A stretch of 46,295 nt of DNA from a virus, in the IMG/VR virus record IMGVR_UViG_3300046796_000264, positions 1 through 46,295 of that record, one strand, 5' to 3'. Below are positions 1 to 6,398 of this stretch, piece by piece. Within the stretch, counting starts at the first letter, position 1; every line of letters starts with the position of its first letter. The notes under the pieces were generated by a model that saw only the letters and a list, made by a program, of their open reading frames with translations, was not told the origin of the DNA and made no database searches. The position numbers were made by a program, and so were the translations under genes.

Positions 1-137
1 ACCAAACCCCGGCTCTGAATCGTCGTATTCTATAAACTTCAATGACATTGATGGGGGGGAAGAAAACTCCCCCCAGGGTGAGAAAAAACACACACCGACG
101 GTTCCCCCCTTGCATGTCCCCCTCTCGTCCCCCTCTG
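1..137. repeat. Terminal direct repeat, left copy
   Basis: Bases 1-137 match 46159-46295 at every position except 127 (G) against 46285 (T). The reading frame that leaves the right end continues through this copy without a break, and the mismatch is silent (both Ser codons). This shows that the ends overlap, so the molecule is circular or circularly permuted with a unit of about 46,158 bp. The overlap stops inside a C-run repeat array, a likely place for an assembler to stop. A true short terminal redundancy cannot be excluded. Confidence 0.93.
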
Positions 138-574
138 GACTCCCCCTTCTCTCCCCCCTTAATCCCCCCTCCCTCTCGCCACAAAAGCGCGCGCGCGCGA
201 CAAGGCTCGCCGATGATTGGCGACCGAGTGCTGCGAGCATCGTTTATGCCGAAAGCAAGGGTTTTTCGGGCGATGATCTCGACAGACAGATCGAGGATTT
301 TCGCGATTATTGGCAGCCGAAATCGGGGCAGAACGCCACTAAACTCGATTGGTCGAAAACATGGGCGACCTGGATTAGGAAGGCGGCCGATTGGCGCGGT
401 CGACAGCAAATCAATGGCCATATCGCCAAGGCTCCGAACGGCTTAATGAGCTATGACGAGCCTTGGCCGCAACGGGTTCGCAGCTGGAAGCGCGATGGTG
501 TGTGGATGTTCGATCAGTGGGGGCCGAGACCAGGCGAGCGCGGCTGTCGCGCGCCGCCCGAGTTGGTGGCTTGA
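2..574 (+). CDS. DnaT-like replication initiator, C-terminal part (continues from right end)
   Basis: This is the second part of a 257-residue protein that begins at 45959. Codon 68 starts at base 2. A Pro/Ser/Leu-rich linker (about residues 95-125) leads to a basic patch (KRARATR) and a domain of about residues 137-200 with DDWRPS, a Tyr/Phe-rich helix (DFRDYWQ) and WSKTWATWIRKA. That is the pattern of the DnaT single-strand-binding domain found in phage and prophage replication proteins. The family helps load the replicative helicase at the origin. The tail beyond residue 210 is unrecognised and overlaps a convergent minus-strand gene by 61 bp. The DNA of the linker carries six C-run repeats that may be the origin. 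Family assignment is fairly sure; the exact step is inferred. Confidence 0.82.
   Translation, partial: PNPGSESSYSINFNDIDGGEENSPQGEKKHTPTVPPLHVPLSSPSGLPLLSPLNPPSLSPQKRARATRLADDWRPSAASIVYAESKGFSGDDLDRQIEDFRDYWQPKSGQNATKLDWSKTWATWIRKAADWRGRQQINGHIAKAPNGLMSYDEPWPQRVRSWKRDGVWMFDQWGPRPGERGCRAPPELVA
103..170. repeat. Six C-run iterons inside the initiator gene (candidate origin)
   Basis: TCCCCCT or TCCCCCCT occurs at 103-110, 117-123, 128-134, 141-147, 152-159 and 163-170. The starts are 14, 11, 13, 11 and 11 bases apart, close to one DNA turn. They fall in the part of the gene that encodes the flexible linker. A G-run at 53-59 and a C-run at 69-74 form an inverted pair just upstream, and a CG-alternating tract (about 188-199) lies downstream. 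Origins inside the initiator gene, with iterons in the linker region, are known from lambda O. The role here is inferred. Confidence 0.5.
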
Positions 575-729
575 ACCGCCGGCACGGTAAGCCCGCGATG
601 GATCTGCGCCCAGGTAAAACCCGGAAAGAGCGGCATGAGCGGGCGGATCGCCTCGCGCTCGGCCATGCGCTTGTCGACCGCGGCGTTGGCGGCTTGGAGG
701 ATCGCGGCGAACTGCGCTTGCGGGATCAT
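514..729 (-). CDS. Small protein of unknown function (71 aa)
   Basis: A 71-residue protein beginning MIPQAQFAAILQAANAAVDK, helical and charged in its first half and Pro/Gly/Arg-rich at its end. Its ATG overlaps the stop of the upstream gene (ATGA, 726-729), which argues for coupled translation. Its last 61 bases overlap the 3' end of the DnaT-like gene head to head. No family is recognised. It is the last gene of the leftward cluster that starts near 1683. Confidence 0.6.
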   Translation of the reverse strand: MIPQAQFAAILQAANAAVDKRMAEREAIRPLMPLFPGFTWAQIHRGLTVPAVQATNSGGARQPRSPGLGPH

Positions 730-1007
730 GGCTCGCCTCGGGCTTTGGCGAGTGCGGCACGAGCAAACTTCATATCGTGGTTGTTGAAGCCGCCCAAATT
801 GTTGATTTTGGCATATTCAGCAATATTGTCGTGTAAGAGTTGTAGGGCGTCGTAAAGCTCCGGTGCGGCGGCGATCAGAAGGGCGTTAGCCTCCCCGGCT
901 GGCGCGTGGCAAAATTGCGTTGTCGCCACGGCATCATACTCAGCATCGATCTGCCAGCATGATCCGTTGTATCGGGCTTTCCAAGGGCCGGGCGTCGGTT
1001 TGGTCAT
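726..1007 (-). CDS. Conserved phage protein (TPGPW type), 93 aa
   Basis: The protein starts MTKPTPGPWKA and contains the string ALLIAAAPELYDALQLL. This pair of motifs marks a very common small phage and prophage family of unknown function. I chose the start at 1007 because AGGAGG stands just ahead of it; an in-frame ATG at 1031 has no such site. The gene overlaps the next one by ATGA. No catalytic motif is visible. The family call is secure; no function can be given. Confidence 0.8.
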   Translation of the reverse strand: MTKPTPGPWKARYNGSCWQIDAEYDAVATTQFCHAPAGEANALLIAAAPELYDALQLLHDNIAEYAKINNLGGFNNHDMKFARAALAKARGEP

Positions 1008-1118
1008 CGGTTTCCTCCTACGATGGCTCAAAATGCCCCGCAGATGGGGCGTGAGTGCAAAGAAGGGCCGGGGAGCATGTCGAGAGCCCCCCGGACCCTT
1101 CCGCGCGTGTGGCGGCGT

Positions 1119-1229
1119 TTATGGGGCTTTGTCGCGTTGGCTGCGAATATCGACGAGCAGGCCGATTACAATTCTGAAACAGATTACAAAGCCGAAGATC
1201 CCGGCGTAGATCATGAATTGCAGCAGCAT
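1119..1229 (-). CDS. Small single-pass membrane protein (36 aa)
   Basis: A 36-residue protein made of one hydrophobic helix (about residues 5-25, with YAGIFGFVICF) and a basic tail. It starts five bases after the stop of the gene at 1234-1458. The ribosome site is weak, so coupled translation is likely. A longer in-frame start at 1310 would lie inside the upstream gene and is less likely. No function is recognised. Confidence 0.5.
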   Translation of the reverse strand: MLLQFMIYAGIFGFVICFRIVIGLLVDIRSQRDKAP

Positions 1230-1233
1230 GGCC

Positions 1234-1458
1234 CTAAGCCGCGCTGTCGAGCCGGAGCGGCTGACCCGAGGCGCTGAACTCAGCATGGATGCGAAATCCT
1301 TGCTTGCCACCGTAAGTTACAACGCGCAGCTCGCGCTGCAACTCGATGGCAATGTCCTGCGTAACCGCGCGGGCGGCTTCCAGGCTGCGCGCAGAGTTTC
1401 CCAAGGTCAGCCAATAGCCTTGCGTGTTCAGTCGCCGGCATTCGATCTGGTATGTCAT
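1234..1458 (-). CDS. Small protein of unknown function (74 aa)
   Basis: A 74-residue protein starting MTYQIECRRL, with a Trp/Tyr-rich beta-like first half and an Arg/Lys-rich middle. GAGGAGG stands 6-8 bases ahead of the ATG, a strong ribosome site. It ends with the residues LDSAA, as does the upstream gene: a 17-bp direct repeat (1236-1252 and 1473-1489) covers both gene ends, so the gene tails have been exchanged or duplicated. No family is recognised. Confidence 0.65.
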   Translation of the reverse strand: MTYQIECRRLNTQGYWLTLGNSARSLEAARAVTQDIAIELQRELRVVTYGGKQGFRIHAEFSASGQPLRLDSAA

Positions 1459-1470
1459 CGTCCATCCTCC

Positions 1471-1683
1471 TCAAGCCGCGCTGTCGAGCGCATTGCGGGC
1501 ATCGCACGCCTCAACCCAGCGCTGGTATTCCTTTGTGACTCGCCATTGCCACTCGCTGCTGTGCGACCAAGAAAGCGAGGGCCGGCGATACGAGATATAT
1601 TTAATCTTGCCGTGCGGACGCATTGGAGCTAGTCCCGGCACAAATGCTTGTTCCTCTTCGCTCCAATGTACAATCTGAGCCAT
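1471..1683 (-). CDS. Small protein of unknown function (70 aa), first gene of leftward cluster
   Basis: A 70-residue Trp-rich protein starting MAQIVHWSEEEQAFVPG. The start at 1683 has AGGGGATGAG ahead of it; a longer start at 1722 would overlap the predicted -10 box. It is the first gene after the leftward promoter at 1719-1747 and is followed in turn by the genes at 1458, 1229, 1007 and 729. The end of the coding region shares a 17-bp repeat with the end of the next gene. No function is recognised. Confidence 0.65.
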   Translation of the reverse strand: MAQIVHWSEEEQAFVPGLAPMRPHGKIKYISYRRPSLSWSHSSEWQWRVTKEYQRWVEACDARNALDSAA

Positions 1684-1796
1684 CGTCTCATCCCCTGCGG
1701 CACCATTGCCGTGAACAGACAATGACGCATGGCACGATACGTGTCAACAGGAAAAGATACGTTGCGTGTCGATTTCTCGTGTGCTAACGTTTTGGC
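1684..1796. promoter_or_regulatory. Divergent switch: leftward and rightward promoters with operator-like repeats
   Basis: Leftward: a perfect -35 TTGACA (1747-1742 on the minus strand), 17 bases, then CATTGT (1724-1719). Rightward: TTGCGT (1762-1767), 17 bases, then TAACGT (1785-1790), which would start transcription at or next to the ATG at 1797. GATACGT occurs at 1736-1742 and 1756-1762, 20 bp (two turns) apart, and CGTGTC at 1740-1745 and 1765-1770. The first copy lies in a CACG-ATA-CGTG dyad between the leftward -35 and -10. The layout is that of a repressor-controlled switch; the binding protein is inferred. Confidence 0.6.
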
Positions 1797-1988
1797 ATGA
1801 CCAAAGCCGAGTTGCGAGCTTGGATCGACGCCAGGAACATCACTCAAGAGGAGGCCGCAAACCTCCTCGGTCTAACCCGCGCATCGCTCGTGCGTACCAT
1901 CAGCGACGCTCCGAGCGCCTTCCTCAAGGTCGGCCGCCAAACGGCAATTATCTGCCGTCTGCTGGATCGTCCTTCTCAGCAGCCATAG
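1797..1988 (+). CDS. Small helix-turn-helix regulator (Cro-like), 63 aa
   Basis: A 63-residue protein with a helix-turn-helix pattern at residues 14-35: ITQEEAANLLGLTRASLVRT, where QEEAANLLGL is the first helix and TRASLVRT the recognition helix. This fits Cro/C1-type phage regulators. No ribosome site stands before the ATG, and a predicted rightward promoter would start the transcript at the ATG, so a leaderless message, as for lambda cI from PRM, is possible. It faces away from the leftward cluster, which it may control. It overlaps the convergent gene at 1948-2541 by 41 bp. Confidence 0.7.
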   Translation: MTKAELRAWIDARNITQEEAANLLGLTRASLVRTISDAPSAFLKVGRQTAIICRLLDRPSQQP

Positions 1989-2541
1989 CAGCCAACAGCC
2001 GGCCGATCAGGTCGTAATTCCGCTCGCCCTCGGCCCGCTCCCGAGCCTGCTTCAACAGCGCGTGCGCCATATCTCCCACGAGCCGCTGCTGCTTCAATCC
2101 CCAGGCACTCTCCTCGCGGATCGTCCCCTCGATATCCAACGGCTGAACGATAATCAGCCGCAACTGACGCAATCCCTCCAACGCCCCACGCGCCATCAGC
2201 TCGGCGCCGTTCAGCGTCTCCGGGTCCGCAACCATGATGTCGCCCGGCAACCGCGCCTCGAGTTCCCGAACCTCCTCCTCGATCAACGCCACAGCCTTCT
2301 CCGCCATGCTCCTCACCCTCTCCGGCTTCCTCGGAGCCCCACCGTACCACGGCAGCCCCAGCGCCGCACGCTGTGCCCGTAGCTGCGCCTTACGCGCAAG
2401 GCTCACCAAAGACCAGCCCGATGGCCGGTGCGGCGCCGTGTTTACGCCACCGTGAAATTTGCACCGTCGTCGGCCAGGAACCGGCCATGCGCGACAGCGA
2501 CCGCCGTGGTGAGCCTTCGCGCCGCATCTTAGGACACTCAT
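1948..2541 (-). CDS. HGG zinc-finger phage protein; possible small terminase
   Basis: A 197-residue protein. The first 32 residues hold C6, C16, C27 and H30 followed by HGG, the CGAK..GGRCR...G.RRCKFHGG motif common in proteobacterial phage proteins encoded near packaging genes. The rest is helical, Arg/Glu-rich and coiled-coil-like (EEEVRELEARL). By position and build it could be the small terminase partner of TerL at 4113, but it points the other way and no family is certain. There is no clear ribosome site; a TTGACA -35 (2578-2573) would place the transcript start right at the ATG. Confidence 0.65.
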   Translation of the reverse strand: MSVLRCGAKAHHGGRCRAWPVPGRRRCKFHGGVNTAPHRPSGWSLVSLARKAQLRAQRAALGLPWYGGAPRKPERVRSMAEKAVALIEEEVRELEARLPGDIMVADPETLNGAELMARGALEGLRQLRLIIVQPLDIEGTIREESAWGLKQQRLVGDMAHALLKQARERAEGERNYDLIGRLLAAMAAEKDDPADGR

Positions 2542-2572
2542 GGCCGGACTGCATTGCGCGCCGCGTGCGGTA

Positions 2573-2587
2573 TGTCAAGCTTTGACA
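2573..2587. promoter_or_regulatory. Palindrome with back-to-back -35 boxes
   Basis: TGTCAA-GCT-TTGACA is a perfect 6-3-6 inverted repeat. On each strand it supplies a consensus -35 TTGACA. The -10 candidates at 17 bases are weak: TACAGC at 2605-2610 on the plus strand and AATGCA at 2555-2550 on the minus strand. It lies 32 bp upstream of the HGG gene start. It could be an operator as well as, or instead of, a promoter. Confidence 0.4.
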
Positions 2588-2791
2588 TTGCAGAACGAAG
2601 CGTGTACAGCGCCTCTCAACCGCTCCTCGCAGGATGGGCCAAAGGATGGGTAGCGCAGCGGCCAGCGCCACACAATCGTTCTAGATCAACCACATACAGC
2701 GCCGTTTGGCGGACGCTGTGTCCGCCGCACTGGTCAACCGGCGTTCGGGGAAAATCCGGGACGCGGCGGCGCGGCGGGTGAATTTGCACTC

Positions 2792-2845
2792 CCCCGAGAA
2801 AAGTGCGCACCGAAATTCGAAATCCGGTTCCCCGAGAAAAGTGCG
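2792..2845. repeat. Two 16-bp direct repeats CCCCGAGAAAAGTGCG
   Basis: CCCCGAGAAAAGTGCG occurs at 2792-2807 and 2830-2845, 38 bp start to start. A related sequence, TCGGGGAAAAGTGCCC, lies at 40548-40563 in the other large non-coding stretch of the genome. Sharing between the two non-coding stretches suggests a binding site for one protein (origin, packaging or regulation). Confidence 0.6.
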
Positions 2846-3012
2846 GCAGGTTTTTCGGAATCTGGGTCGCTGGCTGGGAAGGGTAGCTGCGGGGCGATCA
2901 GGCGCTTTCCCGCTTAGAGGGGCATCGCAAGCAACGATGCCTAACGTGAGGTTTAGCACACGTTTTTCGGTGAGTGTGGCGAAAGTGGCGCGGTTTAAGG
3001 GTATTTAGGGGG

Positions 3013-3052
3013 TTGACAGGTTTTGGCGGTCCCTTTGTTTTGGTCGGACCAA
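3013..3052 (+). promoter_or_regulatory. Possible plus-strand promoter with operator-like dyad
   Basis: TTGACA at 3013-3018, 17 bases, then TGTTTT (3036-3041). A perfect dyad TTGGTC-G-GACCAA covers 3040-3052, just at the expected start, and a further TTGGTC half-site lies at 3057-3062. No plus-strand gene follows before the terminator at 3328, so the transcript would be short and antisense to the gene at 3061-3240. The -10 match is weak. Confidence 0.35.
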
Positions 3053-3060
3053 TTCGTTGG

Positions 3061-3240
3061 TCAGAAGTGGATTTCGTCGTCGCTTTCACGCGGACACGGT
3101 TGGGGGCCTTGGGCAACGACGAGAGTTTTGTAACGCTCGAAGGTGCGAGCGATAGCAACCTCTCGGAGAATTTCGCGGGCGGCTTTCCATGCGATAGGGC
3201 AGCCGTGTTGATTTCGCTCCTTTGGTGGAGTATCTGACAT
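3061..3240 (-). CDS. Small protein of unknown function (59 aa)
   Basis: A 59-residue protein starting MSDTPPKERNQHGCPIAW, mostly helical, with an Arg/Lys-rich middle and an acidic tail (ESDDEIHF). GGGAGG precedes the ATG at 3240 at good spacing, so I prefer this start to an in-frame one at 3294. It stands alone between two non-coding stretches. No family is recognised. Confidence 0.6.
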   Translation of the reverse strand: MSDTPPKERNQHGCPIAWKAAREILREVAIARTFERYKTLVVAQGPQPCPRESDDEIHF

Positions 3241-3327
3241 TGCAAGGCCTCCCTCGGCCGGTTGCTTCGCGGGCCTCGACCCCCCGCGGCGCACACGCTA
3301 GGCGATGCTTCGCGGTGTCGTCAAGGG

Positions 3328-3365
3328 GCGGCCCCGCTCCATCCCCGGCGGGGCCGCTTCGTTTT
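3328..3365 (+). terminator. Strong rho-independent terminator, plus strand
   Basis: GCGGCCCCGC (3328-3337) pairs perfectly over 10 bp with GCGGGGCCGC (3348-3357), with a 10-base loop, followed by TTCGTTTT. It stands 28 bases ahead of the first late gene. It would stop rightward transcripts coming from the regulator at 1797 or from the possible promoter at 3013, and so insulate the late operon. Confidence 0.8.
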
Positions 3366-3392
3366 CCGTCAGAAGCGTGCTATGAGGTCGGG

Positions 3393-3647
3393 ATGAACCC
3401 CGTTTCTCCCAAGGTTACCGCGGGCCTCGGCGGCGCTGGCGCCACAACGCCCCTCTCGATAGTCATCATCTGGGCGTTGGGCCTCACCGGGCTCACCGTG
3501 CCGCCCGAGGTCGCCGGCGCCATCGCTGCGCTGATCGCGACGCTGGGTTCGGGCCTCGCAGGCTACACCGTGCATGATCCATCGAGGGCGACCGTGCCCG
3601 ACCCGGAGCCGCCGCCCCCGGCCTTCACACCGGCGAGGAAGCCATGA
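3393..3647 (+). CDS. Two-helix membrane protein, holin-like
   Basis: An 84-residue protein with two hydrophobic segments (about residues 20-36 and 40-60) joined by a short turn, then a Pro-rich tail (DPEPPPPAFTPARKP). Size and topology fit class II holins, which form the inner-membrane hole that lets the endolysin out; no sequence family is certain. The start at 3393 has GAGG ahead of it. A longer frame to 3222 would run through the terminator and is rejected. The stop overlaps the start of the lipoprotein gene, as in lysis cassettes, but the endolysin is far away at 26863. Confidence 0.55.
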   Translation: MNPVSPKVTAGLGGAGATTPLSIVIIWALGLTGLTVPPEVAGAIAALIATLGSGLAGYTVHDPSRATVPDPEPPPPAFTPARKP

Positions 3648-3925
3648 GGCCCCTATATATAATGTGTGCGCTCGCACTCGCGGGCTGCGCGGTCCAGCCG
3701 CAGCCGGGCGATCCGGCGGTGACGGCGCGCATCGCCGGGGCCTGTGTCGATTCGGGCCTCTTCAAGATTGCGGACGGGATCGTTGCGGCAGCCGTTCCGG
3801 CGGCAAGCCTGCCGATCGCGGTCGTCAACGCCGGCGTCGACCGGGTGTGCGCCAATCCGGCGGCGTTCTCCGCCGACCTCTCGACCGTCGAGTGGGTGGC
3901 GAAGAACCTTGGGAGAAAGTTGTGA
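3644..3925 (+). CDS. Small lipoprotein (93 aa)
   Basis: The N-terminus MRPLYIMCALALAGCAVQPQ is a signal peptide with a lipobox LAGC (residues 12-15), so the mature protein should be lipid-anchored at C15. The rest is Ala/Val-rich with two further Cys residues (C34, C69). Its place straight after a holin-like gene would suit an outer-membrane spanin subunit, but it is larger and less Pro-rich than typical Rz1. ATGA overlap upstream, GTGA overlap downstream. Confidence 0.65.
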   Translation: MRPLYIMCALALAGCAVQPQPGDPAVTARIAGACVDSGLFKIADGIVAAAVPAASLPIAVVNAGVDRVCANPAAFSADLSTVEWVAKNLGRKL

Positions 3926-4116
3926 GCGAGAGCGTGGTTGAGAGGGTGGCGCGAGCGATTTGCGAACATATGAGCGGACGTGAGGCCGACGACAGGTCAG
4001 GCGGCCCCCATCCTAGCGGAACATGGCTCGACGAGGGCGAACCGTGGTGGACTGGCTATGTTGACGTCGCTCGCGCGATAATCGAGGCGATCGACGCGGC
4101 GCTGGCTGAGGAATGA
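3922..4116 (+). CDS. Small conserved phage protein (VERVARAIC type), 64 aa
   Basis: A GTG start at 3922 overlaps the previous stop (GTGA), and the stop overlaps the TerL ATG. The 64 residues read VSESVVERVARAICE at the front and end with DVARAIIEAIDAALAEE. This pattern is frequent in small phage proteins of unknown function. A related stretch (SVERVARAV) lies inside the repeated protein at 36648-37517. No function can be given. Confidence 0.65.
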   Translation: MSESVVERVARAICEHMSGREADDRSGGPHPSGTWLDEGEPWWTGYVDVARAIIEAIDAALAEE

Positions 4117-6263
4117 GCGCCAGCCGCCTCGCAATCCCGCCCGAGTTCCGCGCGGCTCGCAAGGCGGGCGACAAGGCCGCGCTCGCCGATTTTGCCCTCG
4201 AATCCGTCCGTCGCCTTCACGATGACCGCTGGTTTGCCCACGCTCACCTCTTCGCCCATCGTCACCCGGACGCCTCGGCTCGAGCGCACCGCGAGATGGT
4301 CGCCGCGATCAACCGCCCGATCCCGCGCCTCTCGATCGAGGGCTTCCGCGGCATAGGGAAAACTACGTATACCGAGGAAACCGCGCTCCTGAAGGCCGTT
4401 TTCCGCGAGTTCCACAACCTCGTCATCATCGGCCCCTCGTTCGCCCGCGCCTGCGATCGCGTCACCGCGATCCGGAACGAGATCGACACCAACCCCTACT
4501 TCGCCGAAGACGGCCTCTTCGGTAAGCTGAAGGGAGAGACCTGGGCGGACGGCAAGATCGTGCTCGGTTCAGACATCATGATCCAGGCATTGGGCCGCGA
4601 GCAGTCGATCACCGGGCTCAAGTTTCTCCAATGGCGCCCCGATGCTTTCATCATCGACGACATCGAAGACCCCGAGGAGGAGCGCACCGACGCCGAGCGC
4701 GAGAAGACCTGGCGTTGGCTGAAGCAGACGTTCCAGCCCTGCCTCGACGATGCGCTCCTGACCTGGGGCCGCTTCCTCGGCACCCGCCGGGGCAAGAACA
4801 GCCTCCCCGAACGGCTGGAAAATGACCGGATGCCGGTCGTCAAGTTCCCGATCGAGAGCCAGGACGAGAACGGCGAGCGCACCGCAACATGGCCGGCGAA
4901 GTTCCCGCTTGAGAAGATCGACACGCTGCGGGAGGATTACCGGGGCGACCTCAACCTCTACGAGCAGGAGTTCATGTGCCGCGCCTCCTCGGATGCGGCC
5001 CGCGTGTTCAAGCGCGAGATGTTCCGCTACGAGGAGCGCATCCGCACCTGGGAGGCAGTCTATGGAATGGTCGATCCCGCCCGCACCAGCCACGGCAACG
5101 CCGCAGCCACCGGCTACGCCATCTGGTCCTGGGTCAAGAACCGGCTCGTGGTGTGGGCCTCGGACGCTCTCTTCCTGGCCCCCGACGAGATCGTGGCGCT
5201 CTGCTTCGATCTTTGCGAACGGTTCGACCTGGTGCAGCTTGGCGTCGAGCGAGACGGTCTTGAGCAATTCCTCTTACAACCGCTACGCCACGAGCAGCTA
5301 AAGCGCAGTATCATGCTACCGCTGAAGCCCATCGCGGCGATCAGCGGGACGCAGGGCCGCGGCCAAACCCGATTCATCGGGGGACTGCAGCCCTATTTCC
5401 AGGCCCGGGAGGTGATCTTTGCCCAACCTTTCCCTGCCCTTGAGGCTCAACTGCTCAGCTTCCCGCACGGCATTCGCGACGCGGCAAATGCGCTTGCATA
5501 TGCGCCGACGCTGCGCCCAGCCCAGCCGATCTACGATGGCTTCGATCCCGTCAGCCACGTCGTCGAAGGCGTCGATATCGCCGCCGGCCAGCCCATCGCC
5601 CTCGCCGCCAACGCCACCGGAGGACTGACGACCGCTATCCTGGTACAGGCGTTTGAGGGCACGCTGCGCATTCTCGCCGATTGGGTCTACGAGGGATCTC
5701 CCGCCGAGCGTGTCGCCGACATCGCGCAGGCCGCCGCGCAGGTGGTCGACTCGTCTCGATTCGTGGCTGTTCCTGTGCCCCGTCCATGGGATGATATGCT
5801 CAAACTACCACTGCCGGATCGAATGCTCGCTCGACCCAACCGCCCCACCTGGATCGTCCCGCAGCACCACTCCGACCGGCACATGAATGTCGGGCTGATG
5901 CAGGCGGTGCGCGCGATCCCGAACGAGGTCCGGGTCGGCGGCACGGAAGTCGACGGCACACTCTATATAAGGGACGCGCTCGCGCGCACCGTGCGCGGGA
6001 TGCCGGTGGTCGAGGTCAGCCCCGCCGCCAGGTGGACGCTGCGGGCGCTCGCCGGCGGCTATACCCGCGGCATGATCCGGGGCCGCCTGCAAGACAGCGC
6101 CGAGGAAGGCCCCTATCGCGTGCTGATGGAGGGCATCGAAGCCTTCTGCGGCTCGATCCGCTTCGCCGCGGTGGACAACGATGAGGAGACCGCGCAAAAC
6201 TACCGCGTCGACGAGCGAAGCGGGCGGCGCTACGCGAGCGCGATGCCGATGAGGGCGCGGTGA
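4113..6263 (+). CDS. terL: Terminase large subunit with long C-terminal extension
   Basis: A 716-residue packaging motor. Walker A is EGFRGIGKTT (76-85), Walker B DAFIIDDIED (177-186), and the coupling motif FLGTR lies at 221-225, in the style of T7 gp19-like terminases. The nuclease (RNase H fold) begins near VDPARTSHGNAAATGYAIW with D321. Most relatives of this kind end near 470-600 residues. Here a further 230 residues open with GVDIAAGQPIALAAN (D488) and have the same run of strand, turn and Trp-containing strand as the first nuclease domain, so a second RNase H-like domain is possible. It cuts and pumps DNA through the portal at 6950. Confidence 0.9.
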   Translation: MSASRLAIPPEFRAARKAGDKAALADFALESVRRLHDDRWFAHAHLFAHRHPDASARAHREMVAAINRPIPRLSIEGFRGIGKTTYTEETALLKAVFREFHNLVIIGPSFARACDRVTAIRNEIDTNPYFAEDGLFGKLKGETWADGKIVLGSDIMIQALGREQSITGLKFLQWRPDAFIIDDIEDPEEERTDAEREKTWRWLKQTFQPCLDDALLTWGRFLGTRRGKNSLPERLENDRMPVVKFPIESQDENGERTATWPAKFPLEKIDTLREDYRGDLNLYEQEFMCRASSDAARVFKREMFRYEERIRTWEAVYGMVDPARTSHGNAAATGYAIWSWVKNRLVVWASDALFLAPDEIVALCFDLCERFDLVQLGVERDGLEQFLLQPLRHEQLKRSIMLPLKPIAAISGTQGRGQTRFIGGLQPYFQAREVIFAQPFPALEAQLLSFPHGIRDAANALAYAPTLRPAQPIYDGFDPVSHVVEGVDIAAGQPIALAANATGGLTTAILVQAFEGTLRILADWVYEGSPAERVADIAQAAAQVVDSSRFVAVPVPRPWDDMLKLPLPDRMLARPNRPTWIVPQHHSDRHMNVGLMQAVRAIPNEVRVGGTEVDGTLYIRDALARTVRGMPVVEVSPAARWTLRALAGGYTRGMIRGRLQDSAEEGPYRVLMEGIEAFCGSIRFAAVDNDEETAQNYRVDERSGRRYASAMPMRAR

Positions 6264-6398
6264 ATGGGGAAAATCGTCGTCGTGGTCGCCGATCTAGGTA
6301 AAAGCCACCACTCGCGCCGTCGCCGCCATAAGCGTATATCTGTCTGGCTCAGGGTCGGCAATGTCGCCGTCGAACTGATACCGAACGGAGTTATCCAC

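Larger units (their letters stand above)
2542..3060. other. Non-coding stretch with repeats, palindromes and a hairpin
   Basis: I see no believable gene here on either strand. It holds a palindrome giving back-to-back TTGACA boxes (2573-2587), a hairpin GGCGGAC/GTCCGCC with a 5-base loop (2708-2726), a 16-bp direct repeat (2792-2807, 2830-2845), and a TTGACA next to a perfect dyad (3013-3052). Such a cluster beside a possible small terminase and ahead of the late operon would suit a packaging site or a control region. That is inference. Confidence 0.5.

Noticed and set aside
42-446. A 134-codon plus-strand frame in another phase
   Set aside because: It is a shadow of the DnaT-like gene; its Pro/Arg-rich product follows from the C-runs, and the true frame continues across the join with domain motifs.
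2640-2700. D-arm-like GCGC...GCGC stem with TAGCGCAGCGG
   Set aside because: No anticodon arm, T-arm or CCA end can be formed around it, so it is not a tRNA.
2681-3237. Several 80-130 codon frames on both strands of the non-coding stretch
   Set aside because: They lack ribosome sites, overlap each other and the direct repeats, and have Arg/Pro/Ser compositions typical of shadows in GC-rich DNA.
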